Source: JBQTIP01 sp052388025
Lineage (GTDB): Bacteria > Actinomycetota > UBA4738 > HRBIN12
Direction: 5' to 3'
NCBI GenBank assembly: GCA_052388025.1
Contig: JBQTIP010000284.1
Span: 1-6,740, forward strand
Length of the DNA stretch: 6,740 bases
Position 1 is the stretch's first letter, and every line of letters starts with the position of its first letter. Made by a program: the position numbers and the translations under genes. This document shows, piece by piece, positions 1-4,987 of the stretch. The notes under the pieces are model-generated. The model searched no databases and was not told the DNA's origin. It saw only the letters and a program-made list of their open reading frames with translations.

Positions 1-2
1 GT

Positions 3-86
3 GCCCGACACGACAAGAGCAAGGAGTTCGGAGCCCTGTCCAACCCAGGTGGCAGACCACGGAGGGTCACTCAAGATGTCGCATAG
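3..86 (+). pseudogene. IS481-type transposase, C-terminal end (runs in from the left edge)
   Basis: The reading frame beginning at base 3 is open from the window edge to a TAG at 84-86 and encodes 27 residues containing RHDKSKEFGALSNPGGRPRR. This basic, Gly-Pro-rich ending (RHD.sKE.GA...PGGRPR) is what I recall as the usual C-terminus of IS481-family DDE transposases, which catalyse cut-and-paste or copy movement of the IS. Only the tail is visible, so whether the upstream gene is intact cannot be judged. The next 40 bases fit the right end of such an element. The call rests on motif memory over a short stretch; a chance reading frame is the alternative. Confidence 0.6.
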
Positions 87-127
87 GTACCGAAGCCATT
101 CCGAGACACGGGTACTGAGACTTCACA
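87..127 (+). mobile_element. probable right end of the IS481-type element
   Basis: Directly after the transposase stop there are two spaced GAGAC-type words (CCGAGACACGGGTACTGAGAC, broken here as CCGAGACACGG and GTACTGAGAC), then TTCACACA. This resembles the GAGACA/TCACA words I associate with IS481 right ends, with a terminal CA at 124-125 or 126-127. Read on the minus strand the end includes ACCCGTGTCTC, which recurs with a 2-nt insertion upstream of the other IS481-like fragment at 3377-3389. The exact terminus and any target duplication cannot be fixed from this window. Confidence 0.4.
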
Positions 128-634
128 CATACGGTGGTCCAAAAACCGGTACGCGGAAGACCGGCTGGATATGGCCGCGATCCCGAACTCTGATCTCAGC
201 CACCACGGCCTGCATCACGGCCTTGCGCTCGGGTAGTGCTTCGTCTCTCACGGCGCGCTCGATGTCCTCTCGCACCTCCCCGAGTTCGGCAGGGCTGAGT
301 ACGTTTGGTTGGCTCTCCGATATCTCCTCGGCGAGATCCGAGCGCCTAGCGTCGAGCGAGGTCACCTCTGCGGACAGCCCTTCAATTCGGCGGGCGCACA
401 CCTCTTCTCTGAGCCTTCCCTTCTCGAAGGCCTGAAAGTACCGATCCAGCGCTGCCTGAGCCTTTCGGATCTGCGCGTCACCGGGGTTGAGCTCTTGCTC
501 CCGCCGCGGCCGGCCCCTCTCCACGATCTCTCCCCACCGCTCCACGGCCTCTTCGAGGAGCTCGCGCTGAGCAAGCGTGGCCAACAGGCTCTCCACCACT
601 CGATCCTCCAGCTCCTCGGCGCGGGCGTCGCTGT
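123..634 (-). pseudogene. large serine recombinase, C-terminal fragment
   Basis: Minus-strand frame ending at a TGA at 125-123. The readable homologous part begins around 630 with ARAEELEDRVVESLLATL, the helix that normally follows the zinc ribbon in large serine integrases. It continues through a long charged helical stretch (ALDRYFQAFEKGRLREEVC and following), the predicted coiled coil, and ends in RKAVMQAVVAEIRV and VFRVPVFGPPYV. This matches the C-terminal quarter of serine site-specific recombinases that integrate and excise phages and integrative elements. The catalytic resolvase domain with its nucleophilic Ser, the recombinase domain and the zinc ribbon cysteines are all absent, so this is dead. 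At its 5' side it abuts the Replic_Relax remnant out of frame. At its 3' side the stop lies inside the probable IS481 end. Confidence 0.72.
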
Positions 635-1385
635 CGCCACCGGCATCGCCGTTCCACCGAGCACGAGTCGAGCGCTGGCTTCCCGAGCTTCGCTCGGAAA
701 GCAAAACAAGACGACGTCGGGCGACGTCGCGGCCCGGGCCAGGACCCGGTACCGCTCCATCTTGTCCTCGAGCCGGTCTCGGTTCTCGGTCCCGAGGTCC
801 AGCTCGAGGACCAGCTCAAGTGACTCCCCCGCACCTTCGAGCCGGGCGAACCCGTCGGGGCGAATGTGTGCCTGCCAGCGCCGGGCGCACCATGCCTCGC
901 CGCGCCACTCGGCGACCCGTACGGCGCTGTCCGTCGACCGTGCGACGTAGAGCATGCGGGTGAAGAAGCTGTTGGCGGCGGGCGTGTGCCCGAGCCGGGG
1001 GCTGTCGACGAGGATAACGTGTCCGGTCCTCGCGGTAGCCGACCGCTCGGAGCTCGATCCCACGATGCTCGGCCACGATCCTGGCGCCGATCTCGTCAAG
1101 GGTGTAGTGCCACGGAAACGACCCGAGTTGAGACCGAGGCCGGCTCCTCCAGAGAACTCCCATCTCGTGGAGCTGGAAGAGCCGTGCTCGTGTGCGCTGG
1201 ATGCTCGAGAAGTGAAGCTCGAACAACTGATTCGTGGTGAGGACCCGGTGCTCATGCAGGTCAAGACAGATGAGCTGATCTCGTTCCGTGGCCGATGAGG
1301 CAACCCGCTGGATCTTGGAGCGGATACTGCGCGTGCTTGCACGCGCAGTGTCGCGAGTCCGACCAGGCAGCGCTCCCCCCTTCAT
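632..1385 (-). pseudogene. Replic_Relax family protein, frameshifted and 3'-truncated
   Basis: The ATG at 1385 opens a frame with a winged-helix-like N-terminus: about residues 37-112 include LDLHEHRVLTTNQLFELHF, RTRARLFQLHEMGVLWR and FPWHYTLDEIGARIVAEHRG. This is characteristic of the replication-relaxation (Replic_Relax) family found on actinobacterial plasmids and integrative elements. Near 1015-1045 the homology moves to another frame and continues with RLGHTPAANSFFTRML, CARRWQAHIRPDGFARL and LELVLELDLGTENRDRL, ending near 635 in TAMPVATATP. One indel therefore splits the gene, or the sequence has an error there. The last few dozen residues are replaced by the serine recombinase fragment in a different frame. 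The start overlaps the upstream coupling-protein stop as ATGA, which implies translational coupling. No good separate Shine-Dalgarno site is seen. The family's biochemical role is poorly defined; involvement in element replication or transfer is inferred from context. Confidence 0.75.
1326..1349. repeat. perfect 11-bp inverted repeat with 2-nt centre
   Basis: The arm ACTGCGCGTGC (1326-1336) is followed by TT and its exact reverse complement GCACGCGCAGT (1339-1349). It falls in codons 13-20 of the Replic_Relax reading frame, 36 bases from its ATG. A 24-base near-palindrome of this perfection could be an operator, a recombinase or nickase binding site, or an mRNA hairpin acting on the coupled start. 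Coding constraint alone (TARASTRS) does not explain it. Confidence 0.7.
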
Positions 1386-1747
1386 GCCTTCTTACCTGCG
1401 GATTCGCGCACGCCGGACCCGAGCGATGATGACCGCTTGGGTGACCGCTCGCGGGATCGCTCGACGGACCGCTCGCGGGACCGCTTGCGAGCCTCGTCAT
1501 CGCGCGTCGGGGACAGCAGCGCCTTGACCGCCTCCAGCTGACGGCTCTCGATGACCTCCTCGACCTCGTCTCTCGGGATCGCGAAGAGGTCCGCGCTTCG
1601 CCGCCTGACTTCCTCGGCCCGGGCGGTCGACCCGGGCCGCAGGGGCTCGGTTCGGAAGGTGAAGGCCTGGGCTTGTCCCCCTCCGACACACGGCCGGCCG
1701 ATCCCGATCTCGTTCCGCCGGAGCCGAGCCTGCCGCCGGGCGCGCCG
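1382..1747 (-). pseudogene. TraG/VirD4-like conjugation coupling ATPase, C-terminal tail
   Basis: Reading the minus strand in the frame that stops at 1384-1382 gives about 120 residues without an interruption. The segment runs GQAQAFTFRTEPLRPGSTA, ARAEEVRRRSADLFAIPRDE, VEEVIESRQLEAVKALLS, then an Arg-Ser repeat and the end SSSLGSGVRESAGKKA. The order 'hydrophobic strand, PFT.RT.PL, then R.EEVR..S...F..PR.EVE..I' resembles the extreme C-terminus of actinobacterial TraG/VirD4- or FtsK-like DNA-translocating coupling proteins encoded just before Replic_Relax genes. Such proteins bring DNA to the transfer channel at the membrane. The ATPase core (Walker A and B) is missing. Homology stops close to 1747, where the regulator gene begins on the opposite strand, so the 5' part was lost in a rearrangement. 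No start codon exists for this remnant. The family call leans on neighbourhood and a short tail. Confidence 0.52.
1430..1490. repeat. five 12-bp tandem repeats (Arg-Ser tetrapeptide repeat)
   Basis: Five consecutive 12-base units start at 1431, 1443, 1455, 1467 and 1479: GACCGCTTGGGT, GACCGCTCGCGG, GATCGCTCGACG, GACCGCTCGCGG, GACCGCTTGCGA. Units two and four are identical. Read on the minus strand in the coupling-protein frame they encode RKRS, RERS, VERS, RERS, PKRS, a basic, Arg-Ser-rich tail just before the C-terminus. The unit length is a multiple of three, so copy number could change without shifting the frame. Confidence 0.85.
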
Positions 1748-1752
1748 TGCGG

Positions 1753-2604
1753 ATGGAAACGGTCAAGCACTACGTGGAAACCATCTCCTACATCCGCTTC
1801 GAGGAGGGACGTGTCCGGCCGGGTCGGCTCGCCGAGTGGATGGGGGTGAGCGCTCCCACCGTCACCGTCACCCTCCAGCGATTGGCTCGCGACGGCTGGC
1901 TCGAGATCGGGTCCGACCGGAGCGCGTCGCTCACACCGCAGGGAGACACGCTTGCCGCGGCGATCGTGCGCGTCCATCGACTGCTGGAGCGATGGCTGAC
2001 CGACGTGCTCGGCCTGGACTGGGCCACGGCCGACCAGGAGGCGCAGCTCCTCGCCCCCGGTGTCTCCGACCGGGTGGCCGATCGATTGGACGAGTTGCTC
2101 GGCAATCCCGCGACCTGTCCACACGGTAACGTGATCCCCGGCCGAGAGCCGCCCTACGGCGAGCTCATCGCGCTCGCGGACCTCAAGCCCGGCACACGCG
2201 CCAAGGTCCAGCGTGTCTCTGAGGTCGCCGAGCACGACGCACCCGAGCTGTTGCGAGAGCTGGACGCCTACGGGTTGGTGACGGGAGCCCGAATCACGGT
2301 TGCCGATGCGGACAGCAGCGTCCAGGCGGTTCCCGTGGAGGTCGCGGGGAAGACGAGGCCGATCGGCACGGGGGTCGCCAGGCTGATCTGGGTCGAACCC
2401 GAGCCATCAACAGTGAACCAGCGGAAGGCACAGACGAGCTCCAAGGCGGCGCCGCGGCCGCCGGTAAACGGCGTTTATCGCGGTGACTCAACAGGAGTGT
2501 GCGATTTGCTCCCCCGTCGTCAGGCGGGACGTCCGGCCGGCCGACGGCATCTACGCGGGTCCCGGTGGACGCGGGAGGAACGACTCCTGCCGTGTCGATG
2601 TTGA
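1753..2604 (+). CDS. DtxR/MntR-family metalloregulator-like protein with lost metal ligands
   Basis: Residues 1-64 form a winged helix (ETVKHYVETISYI; recognition region GVSAPTVTVTLQRLARDGWL). Residues 70-130 are the dimerisation and metal-binding segment, ending in the conserved ATCPHGNVIPG. Residues 137-214 are a FeoA-like SH3 domain (GELIALADLKPGTRAKV ... GTGVARLIWVEP). Relatives repress metal uptake genes when loaded with iron or manganese. Here H6, E9, H75 and E79 remain. The positions aligned with DtxR C102, E105 and H106 are Q98, A101 and P102, so the usual site looks disabled. Family homology ends near 2402; the last ~65 residues are Arg-Pro-rich and unrelated, suggesting a lost stop or a junction. 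ATG 1753 was chosen because homology begins there; GTG 1747 is the alternative. Neither has a clear ribosome binding site, consistent with a 5' breakpoint against the coupling-protein remnant. Confidence 0.72.
   Translation: METVKHYVETISYIRFEEGRVRPGRLAEWMGVSAPTVTVTLQRLARDGWLEIGSDRSASLTPQGDTLAAAIVRVHRLLERWLTDVLGLDWATADQEAQLLAPGVSDRVADRLDELLGNPATCPHGNVIPGREPPYGELIALADLKPGTRAKVQRVSEVAEHDAPELLRELDAYGLVTGARITVADADSSVQAVPVEVAGKTRPIGTGVARLIWVEPEPSTVNQRKAQTSSKAAPRPPVNGVYRGDSTGVCDLLPRRQAGRPAGRRHLRGSRWTREERLLPCRC
2462..2480 (+). other. small stem-loop in the tail after the regulator
   Basis: CGGTAAAC, loop GGC, GTTTATCG: as RNA all eight pairs can form (one G-U). It lies about 60 bases past the end of recognisable DtxR-family homology. 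No T-run follows, so it is not a standard intrinsic terminator, although terminators without T-runs are reported in high-GC actinobacteria. It might equally be a relic of an element end. Confidence 0.35.
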
Positions 2605-2787
2605 ACTGGATCGAGGACCACGGCGTCACCAATGGTCCTGGAGACGAATCCGTCGAGCAGGGCACTAACTGGAGGAGGGATTGGGGGCTGGACAATCCCG
2701 AGGGCGGGGCGACGGAAGTCAATGCTAGCCTGAGGGATGGCATGGTATTGCGGCCTCAAGGCCCGCGCCGAGGAGTAGGAAGCCGCG
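2605..2787. other. gap between regulator and oxidoreductase; weak extended -10 site
   Basis: Together with the unrelated regulator tail (about 2405-2604), some 380 bases here carry no recognisable gene on either strand. The only signal is an extended -10-like TGCTAGCCT at 2723-2731, which would give a leader of about 50 bases before the ATG at 2788. No convincing -35 box lies 16-18 bases upstream of it. Confidence 0.25.
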
Positions 2788-3189
2788 ATGCGCCTACCGC
2801 GCTGGCTTGCCCGGATCAACAAACGGGTGTTCAACCCTCGGGAGATGCGCCGGGGCGTCCGGCCGGTGTTGATCCACGTGGGCAGATCGTCGGGCAAGAC
2901 CTACCGGACTCCCCTCGACGCCCACCGCCTCCCCGATGGCTACCTGTTCATCCCGATGTACGGGCCGCGTACCGACTGGCTCAAGAACGTGCTTGTAGCG
3001 GGGGCAGCACGTCTCTCGACAGGCGGCAAGGAGATCGAGTTGGAGTCCCCGCGGATGGTGAGGAAGATGGACATCTGGCCACTGCTGCCGACAACCACCA
3101 AGACCCCACCGGGCATCTCGGGCGAGTCCGAACTGCTGCGCATGGACGTCCGCCGGGCGCCCCAGGTTTGGTTGACTCCTGATCTGTGA
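2788..3189 (+). CDS. Ddn-family (nitroreductase/deazaflavin F420-dependent) oxidoreductase
   Basis: A 133-residue protein matching the short split-barrel family typified by mycobacterial Ddn, usually about 130-150 residues, so it looks full length. Key blocks are VLIHVGRSSGKTYRTPLDA (residues 27-45; the GR.SGK.YRTPL motif marks the cofactor-binding core), then DGYLFIPMYGPRTDWLKNVL (50-69) and LESPRMV (85-91). Known members transfer hydride from F420H2 to quinones, nitro-aromatics or other electron-poor substrates at the cytosolic face of the membrane. The substrate here is unknown. The ATG at 2788 is preceded by AGGAGTAGGA at 2771-2780, a usable ribosome binding site. No partner gene is adjacent: the regulator upstream ends 183 bases away and transposase debris follows. 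The stop codon lies inside a small inverted repeat (3186-3202). Confidence 0.78.
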   Translation: MRLPRWLARINKRVFNPREMRRGVRPVLIHVGRSSGKTYRTPLDAHRLPDGYLFIPMYGPRTDWLKNVLVAGAARLSTGGKEIELESPRMVRKMDIWPLLPTTTKTPPGISGESELLRMDVRRAPQVWLTPDL

Positions 3190-3202
3190 GGACGATCCTC
3201 AC
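3186..3202. repeat. 7-bp inverted repeat overlapping the oxidoreductase stop
   Basis: GTGAGGA, spacer CGA, TCCTCAC is a perfect 7-bp inverted repeat containing the TGA stop of the Ddn-type gene (3187-3189). It lies 17 bases before the GTG of the IS3-type stub. It could be a short hairpin limiting read-through or part of the left end of the decayed IS. There is no T-run. Confidence 0.4.
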
Positions 3203-3218
3203 GAGAAGGATGGTCACC

Positions 3219-3320
3219 GTGCCCAAAGCGTTCCCCTTGGAGTTCCGCCGCGACGTGGTCGCCGTGCCTCTGCGCAAACAGGCTCCGATGAGCCAGATCG
3301 CGAAGGACTTCGGGATCTCC
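3219..3320 (+). pseudogene. IS3-family transposase OrfA, N-terminal stub
   Basis: From the GTG at 3219, with GAGAAGGA at 3203-3210 as a plausible ribosome binding site, the frame reads PKAFPLEFRRDVVAV and APMSQIAKDFGIS. This is the opening of IS3-group OrfA proteins (family form: P..FP.EFR.DVV.VAR...API.QIAKDFGIS), whose helix-turn-helix binds the IS ends. After about 34 residues the homology stops at the point where the next residue is usually E in ISESCL. The frame then runs through unrelated sequence to a stop near 3482. OrfB, with the DDE catalytic domain, is absent, so this is a non-functional relic. Confidence 0.72.
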
Positions 3321-3368
3321 GGTGACGTGTCCCTCGGCCGTCTACCGCTGCTGCATCTCGGTGACGGG

Positions 3369-3545
3369 TGTCCTGGACCCGTGTGTCTCACCGGTTCCAC
3401 CTCGGCCGCTGCCGTGATCTTCACTTGGCCTCGGGCGAGCCCCAGGGGGTCTCGGGATGCTTCAGGAGCTGTCCGTGGTTGAGCAGCGCTACCTGGCGTC
3501 AGAGAGGTGCTCGACGGTGCCAAGGTGGCCGCGGGGAGGCCCTGA
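3369..3545 (+). pseudogene. IS481-type transposase, N-terminal stub with one-base deletion, plus its upstream end
   Basis: ATG 3457 opens MLQELSVVEQRYLA, the standard opening of an IS481-type transposase (family form: ELSVVEQRY.AV.EVL.G). After codon 14 (ends 3498) one base is missing. The continuation REVLDGAKVAAGRP is in the next frame and stops at 3543-3545. Homology fades after the GAKV block, so only about 25 residues survive. The DDE core is gone. Upstream, TGTCCTGGACCCGTGTGTC at 3369-3387 may be the left terminal repeat: it shares ACCCGTG(TG)TCTC with the minus-strand reading of the IS481 right end at the window's left edge. Position and spacing suit a left end about 90 bases before the start codon, but the terminus is inferred. 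Confidence 0.62.
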
Positions 3546-3569
3546 CTTCGCGCGTGAACCCGGCGCGCC

Positions 3570-3599
3570 TTGACCAGAAAAGTTGTCGGTTGATAGGAT
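3570..3599 (+). promoter_or_regulatory. sigma70-type promoter for a leaderless operon transcript
   Basis: TTGACC at 3570-3575 and TAGGAT at 3594-3599 are separated by 18 bases. Six bases (CGGCGC) follow before the GTG at 3606, so the expected transcription start coincides with the first base of the start codon. No Shine-Dalgarno sequence precedes that GTG, which agrees with leaderless translation, common in actinobacteria. The regulator encoded by the first gene could bind here. I see only a short GC-rich inverted repeat (GCGCG at 3550-3554 with CGCGC at 3564-3568) just upstream. Confidence 0.6.
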
Positions 3600-3605
3600 C
3601 GGCGC

Positions 3606-4223
3606 GTGATCGACGTGAGCGTGATCGAAGACCCGCAGGCGGCCGAGGTGTCCCTCGACCCGATCCGGACGCGGCTCCTCGCCGAGCTGGCGGAGCCGGC
3701 GTCGGCCACCGCCGTGGCGGCCCGGGTCGGTCTGCCCCGCCAGAAGGTCAACTACCACCTCCGGACCCTCGAGCAGCACGGGCTGATCGAGCTGGTCGAG
3801 GAGCGCCGGAAGGGCAACATGACCGAGCGGGTCCTCCAGGCGACCGCGCTCTCTTACGTGATCTCCCCGGCCGCGCTCGCCGCGGTCGAGCCTGACCCGT
3901 CGCGGGCGCCGGACCGGCTGTCCGCCCTCTGGCTGATCGCCCTGGCCGCGCGCCTCGTGCGCGACGTCGGTCGGCTGCTCGCCGGCGCCACGAAGGCGCG
4001 GAAGCGGCTCGCCACGTTCGCGATGGACGGCGAGGTCCGCTTCGCCTCGGCCGCCGATCGCGCGGCGTTCGCCGAGGAGCTCGCGAGGGCCGTCACCGGC
4101 CTGATCGGGAAGTACCACGACGAGCATGCGCGGGGCGGCCGCGACCACCGCATCCTCGTCGCCGTCCATCCCAGCCTGAAGCCCGAGCCGCCCGAGCGGC
4201 CGATCGAGAGGGAGGAACCCTGA
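3606..4223 (+). CDS. ArsR-like winged-helix transcriptional regulator, first gene of the operon
   Basis: 205 residues. Residues 14-80 form a winged helix: SLDPIRTRLLAEL, SATAVAARVGLPRQKVNYHL with the recognition helix around 44-57, then HGLIELVEERRKGNMTERV as the wing. Residues 103-190 form a mostly helical second domain (LWLIALAARLVRDVGRLLAG; GEVRFASAADRAAFAEEL; a HDEHARGGRDHRILV segment) that likely serves dimerisation or ligand sensing. It has no cysteine pair for metals. It is longer than the classic ~100-residue metal-sensing ArsR and resembles regulators paired with AHSA1/SRPBCC genes. The GTG at 3606 fits the promoter as a leaderless start. Its TGA shares a base with the next ATG. The likely role is autoregulated repression of the three enzymes downstream, relieved by an unknown small molecule; that is inferred from position. 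Confidence 0.8.
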   Translation: MIDVSVIEDPQAAEVSLDPIRTRLLAELAEPASATAVAARVGLPRQKVNYHLRTLEQHGLIELVEERRKGNMTERVLQATALSYVISPAALAAVEPDPSRAPDRLSALWLIALAARLVRDVGRLLAGATKARKRLATFAMDGEVRFASAADRAAFAEELARAVTGLIGKYHDEHARGGRDHRILVAVHPSLKPEPPERPIEREEP

Positions 4224-4972
4224 TGGCGCACCCGTTCGAGCTCACCGACGAGATCCAGGTCGACGCGACCCCCGAGGAGGTGTGGGAGGCGATCGCCACG
4301 GGCCTGGGCGTCGACGGCTGGTTCATGGGACGGAACGAGATCGAGCCGCGGGCGGGCGGCACGATCCGCACCGCGATGCGCGGCTCCGTGGAGGAGGCGA
4401 CGGTGACGGCCTGGGAGCCGCCGACGCGGTTCGCCAGCCGCACGCCGGAAGGTCCGGACGGCGCGTTCCACGCCTTCGAGTACATCGTCGAGGGGCGCGA
4501 GAAGGGCAGCACGGTCGTCCGCTGGGTGCACACCGGCTTCCTCGGCGAGAGCTGGGAGGCCGAGTACGAGGGCCTGTCCGAAGGCGACCCGATGTACTTC
4601 GACAAGCTCCGCGTGTACCTCACGTACTTCCGCGGCCGCAGGGCGACGCCGGTCGAGGTCTTCGGGCCGCAGGTCCCCGACCGGGACAAGGCCTGGGAGC
4701 TCTTCTACGGCGGGCTCGGGCTCGCCGGCGCGCCGTCGCTCGGCGACTCGGTCCGGCTCACCCCCGAGGGCCTGCCCGCGCTCGAGGGCGTCGTCGACTG
4801 GCGATCGCGGGACTTCCTCGGCGTCCGCACCAACGACGGGATCTACCGCTTCATGCACATCTCCGTGTTCGGCGGGCCGACGGGCGTCGGCCACCACATC
4901 TTCGTCGACGGCCTCGACCAGGCCGAGGCGGAGCGGGCGTGGGGGTCGTGGCTCACGGGCATCTTCTCGTAG
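4223..4972 (+). CDS. SRPBCC (AHSA1-like) ligand-binding protein with an extended C-terminal half
   Basis: 249 residues. Residues 5-137 carry the AHSA1-type helix-grip pattern: FELTDEIQVDATPEEVWEAI, a glycine-rich GGTIRTAM turn, VTAWEPPTRFASRTPEG, ending in a long helix DKLRVYLTYFRGR. The fold makes a deep hydrophobic pocket for small molecules. Residues 145-249 form a second block (VEVFGPQVPDRDKAWELFY ... FLGVRTNDGIYRFMHI ... EAERAWGSWLTGIF) that looks like a further partial or degenerate SRPBCC unit, since it also ends in an amphipathic helix. Single-domain AHSA1 proteins have about 140-170 residues. GGAGGAA at 4211-4217 provides a good ribosome binding site and the ATG overlaps the regulator's stop by one base, so translation is probably coupled. 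Catalytic or binding-only function is undetermined; association with ArsR-type regulators is a recurring arrangement. Confidence 0.8.
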   Translation: MAHPFELTDEIQVDATPEEVWEAIATGLGVDGWFMGRNEIEPRAGGTIRTAMRGSVEEATVTAWEPPTRFASRTPEGPDGAFHAFEYIVEGREKGSTVVRWVHTGFLGESWEAEYEGLSEGDPMYFDKLRVYLTYFRGRRATPVEVFGPQVPDRDKAWELFYGGLGLAGAPSLGDSVRLTPEGLPALEGVVDWRSRDFLGVRTNDGIYRFMHISVFGGPTGVGHHIFVDGLDQAEAERAWGSWLTGIFS

Positions 4973-4987
4973 CGAAGGAGGACGGCG

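Noticed and set aside
1..130. tRNA-derived attachment site next to the serine recombinase
   Set aside because: No tRNA fold is visible; the stretch is better explained by an IS481 transposase C-terminus and IS end.
1430..1490. CRISPR array from the short tandem repeats
   Set aside because: The units are 12 bases, contiguous, with no spacers, and have a clear in-frame coding explanation.
1261..2235. Minus-strand open frame of 324 codons covering the regulator and repeat region
   Set aside because: It is low-complexity Arg/Ser/Pro-rich and antisense to the DtxR-like gene. In the repeat region the adjacent minus frame gives the better-supported protein tail.
2294..2743. Minus-strand open frame in the gap after the regulator
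   Set aside because: Ser/Pro/Arg-rich with no domain, ribosome binding site or sensible ending; it partly overlaps the regulator's FeoA-like domain.
2499..3182. Plus-strand open frame overlapping the gap and the oxidoreductase gene
   Set aside because: Over 2788-3182 it is a frame shadow of the Ddn-type gene. The 2499-2787 part has no recognisable motif, start signal or homologous pattern.
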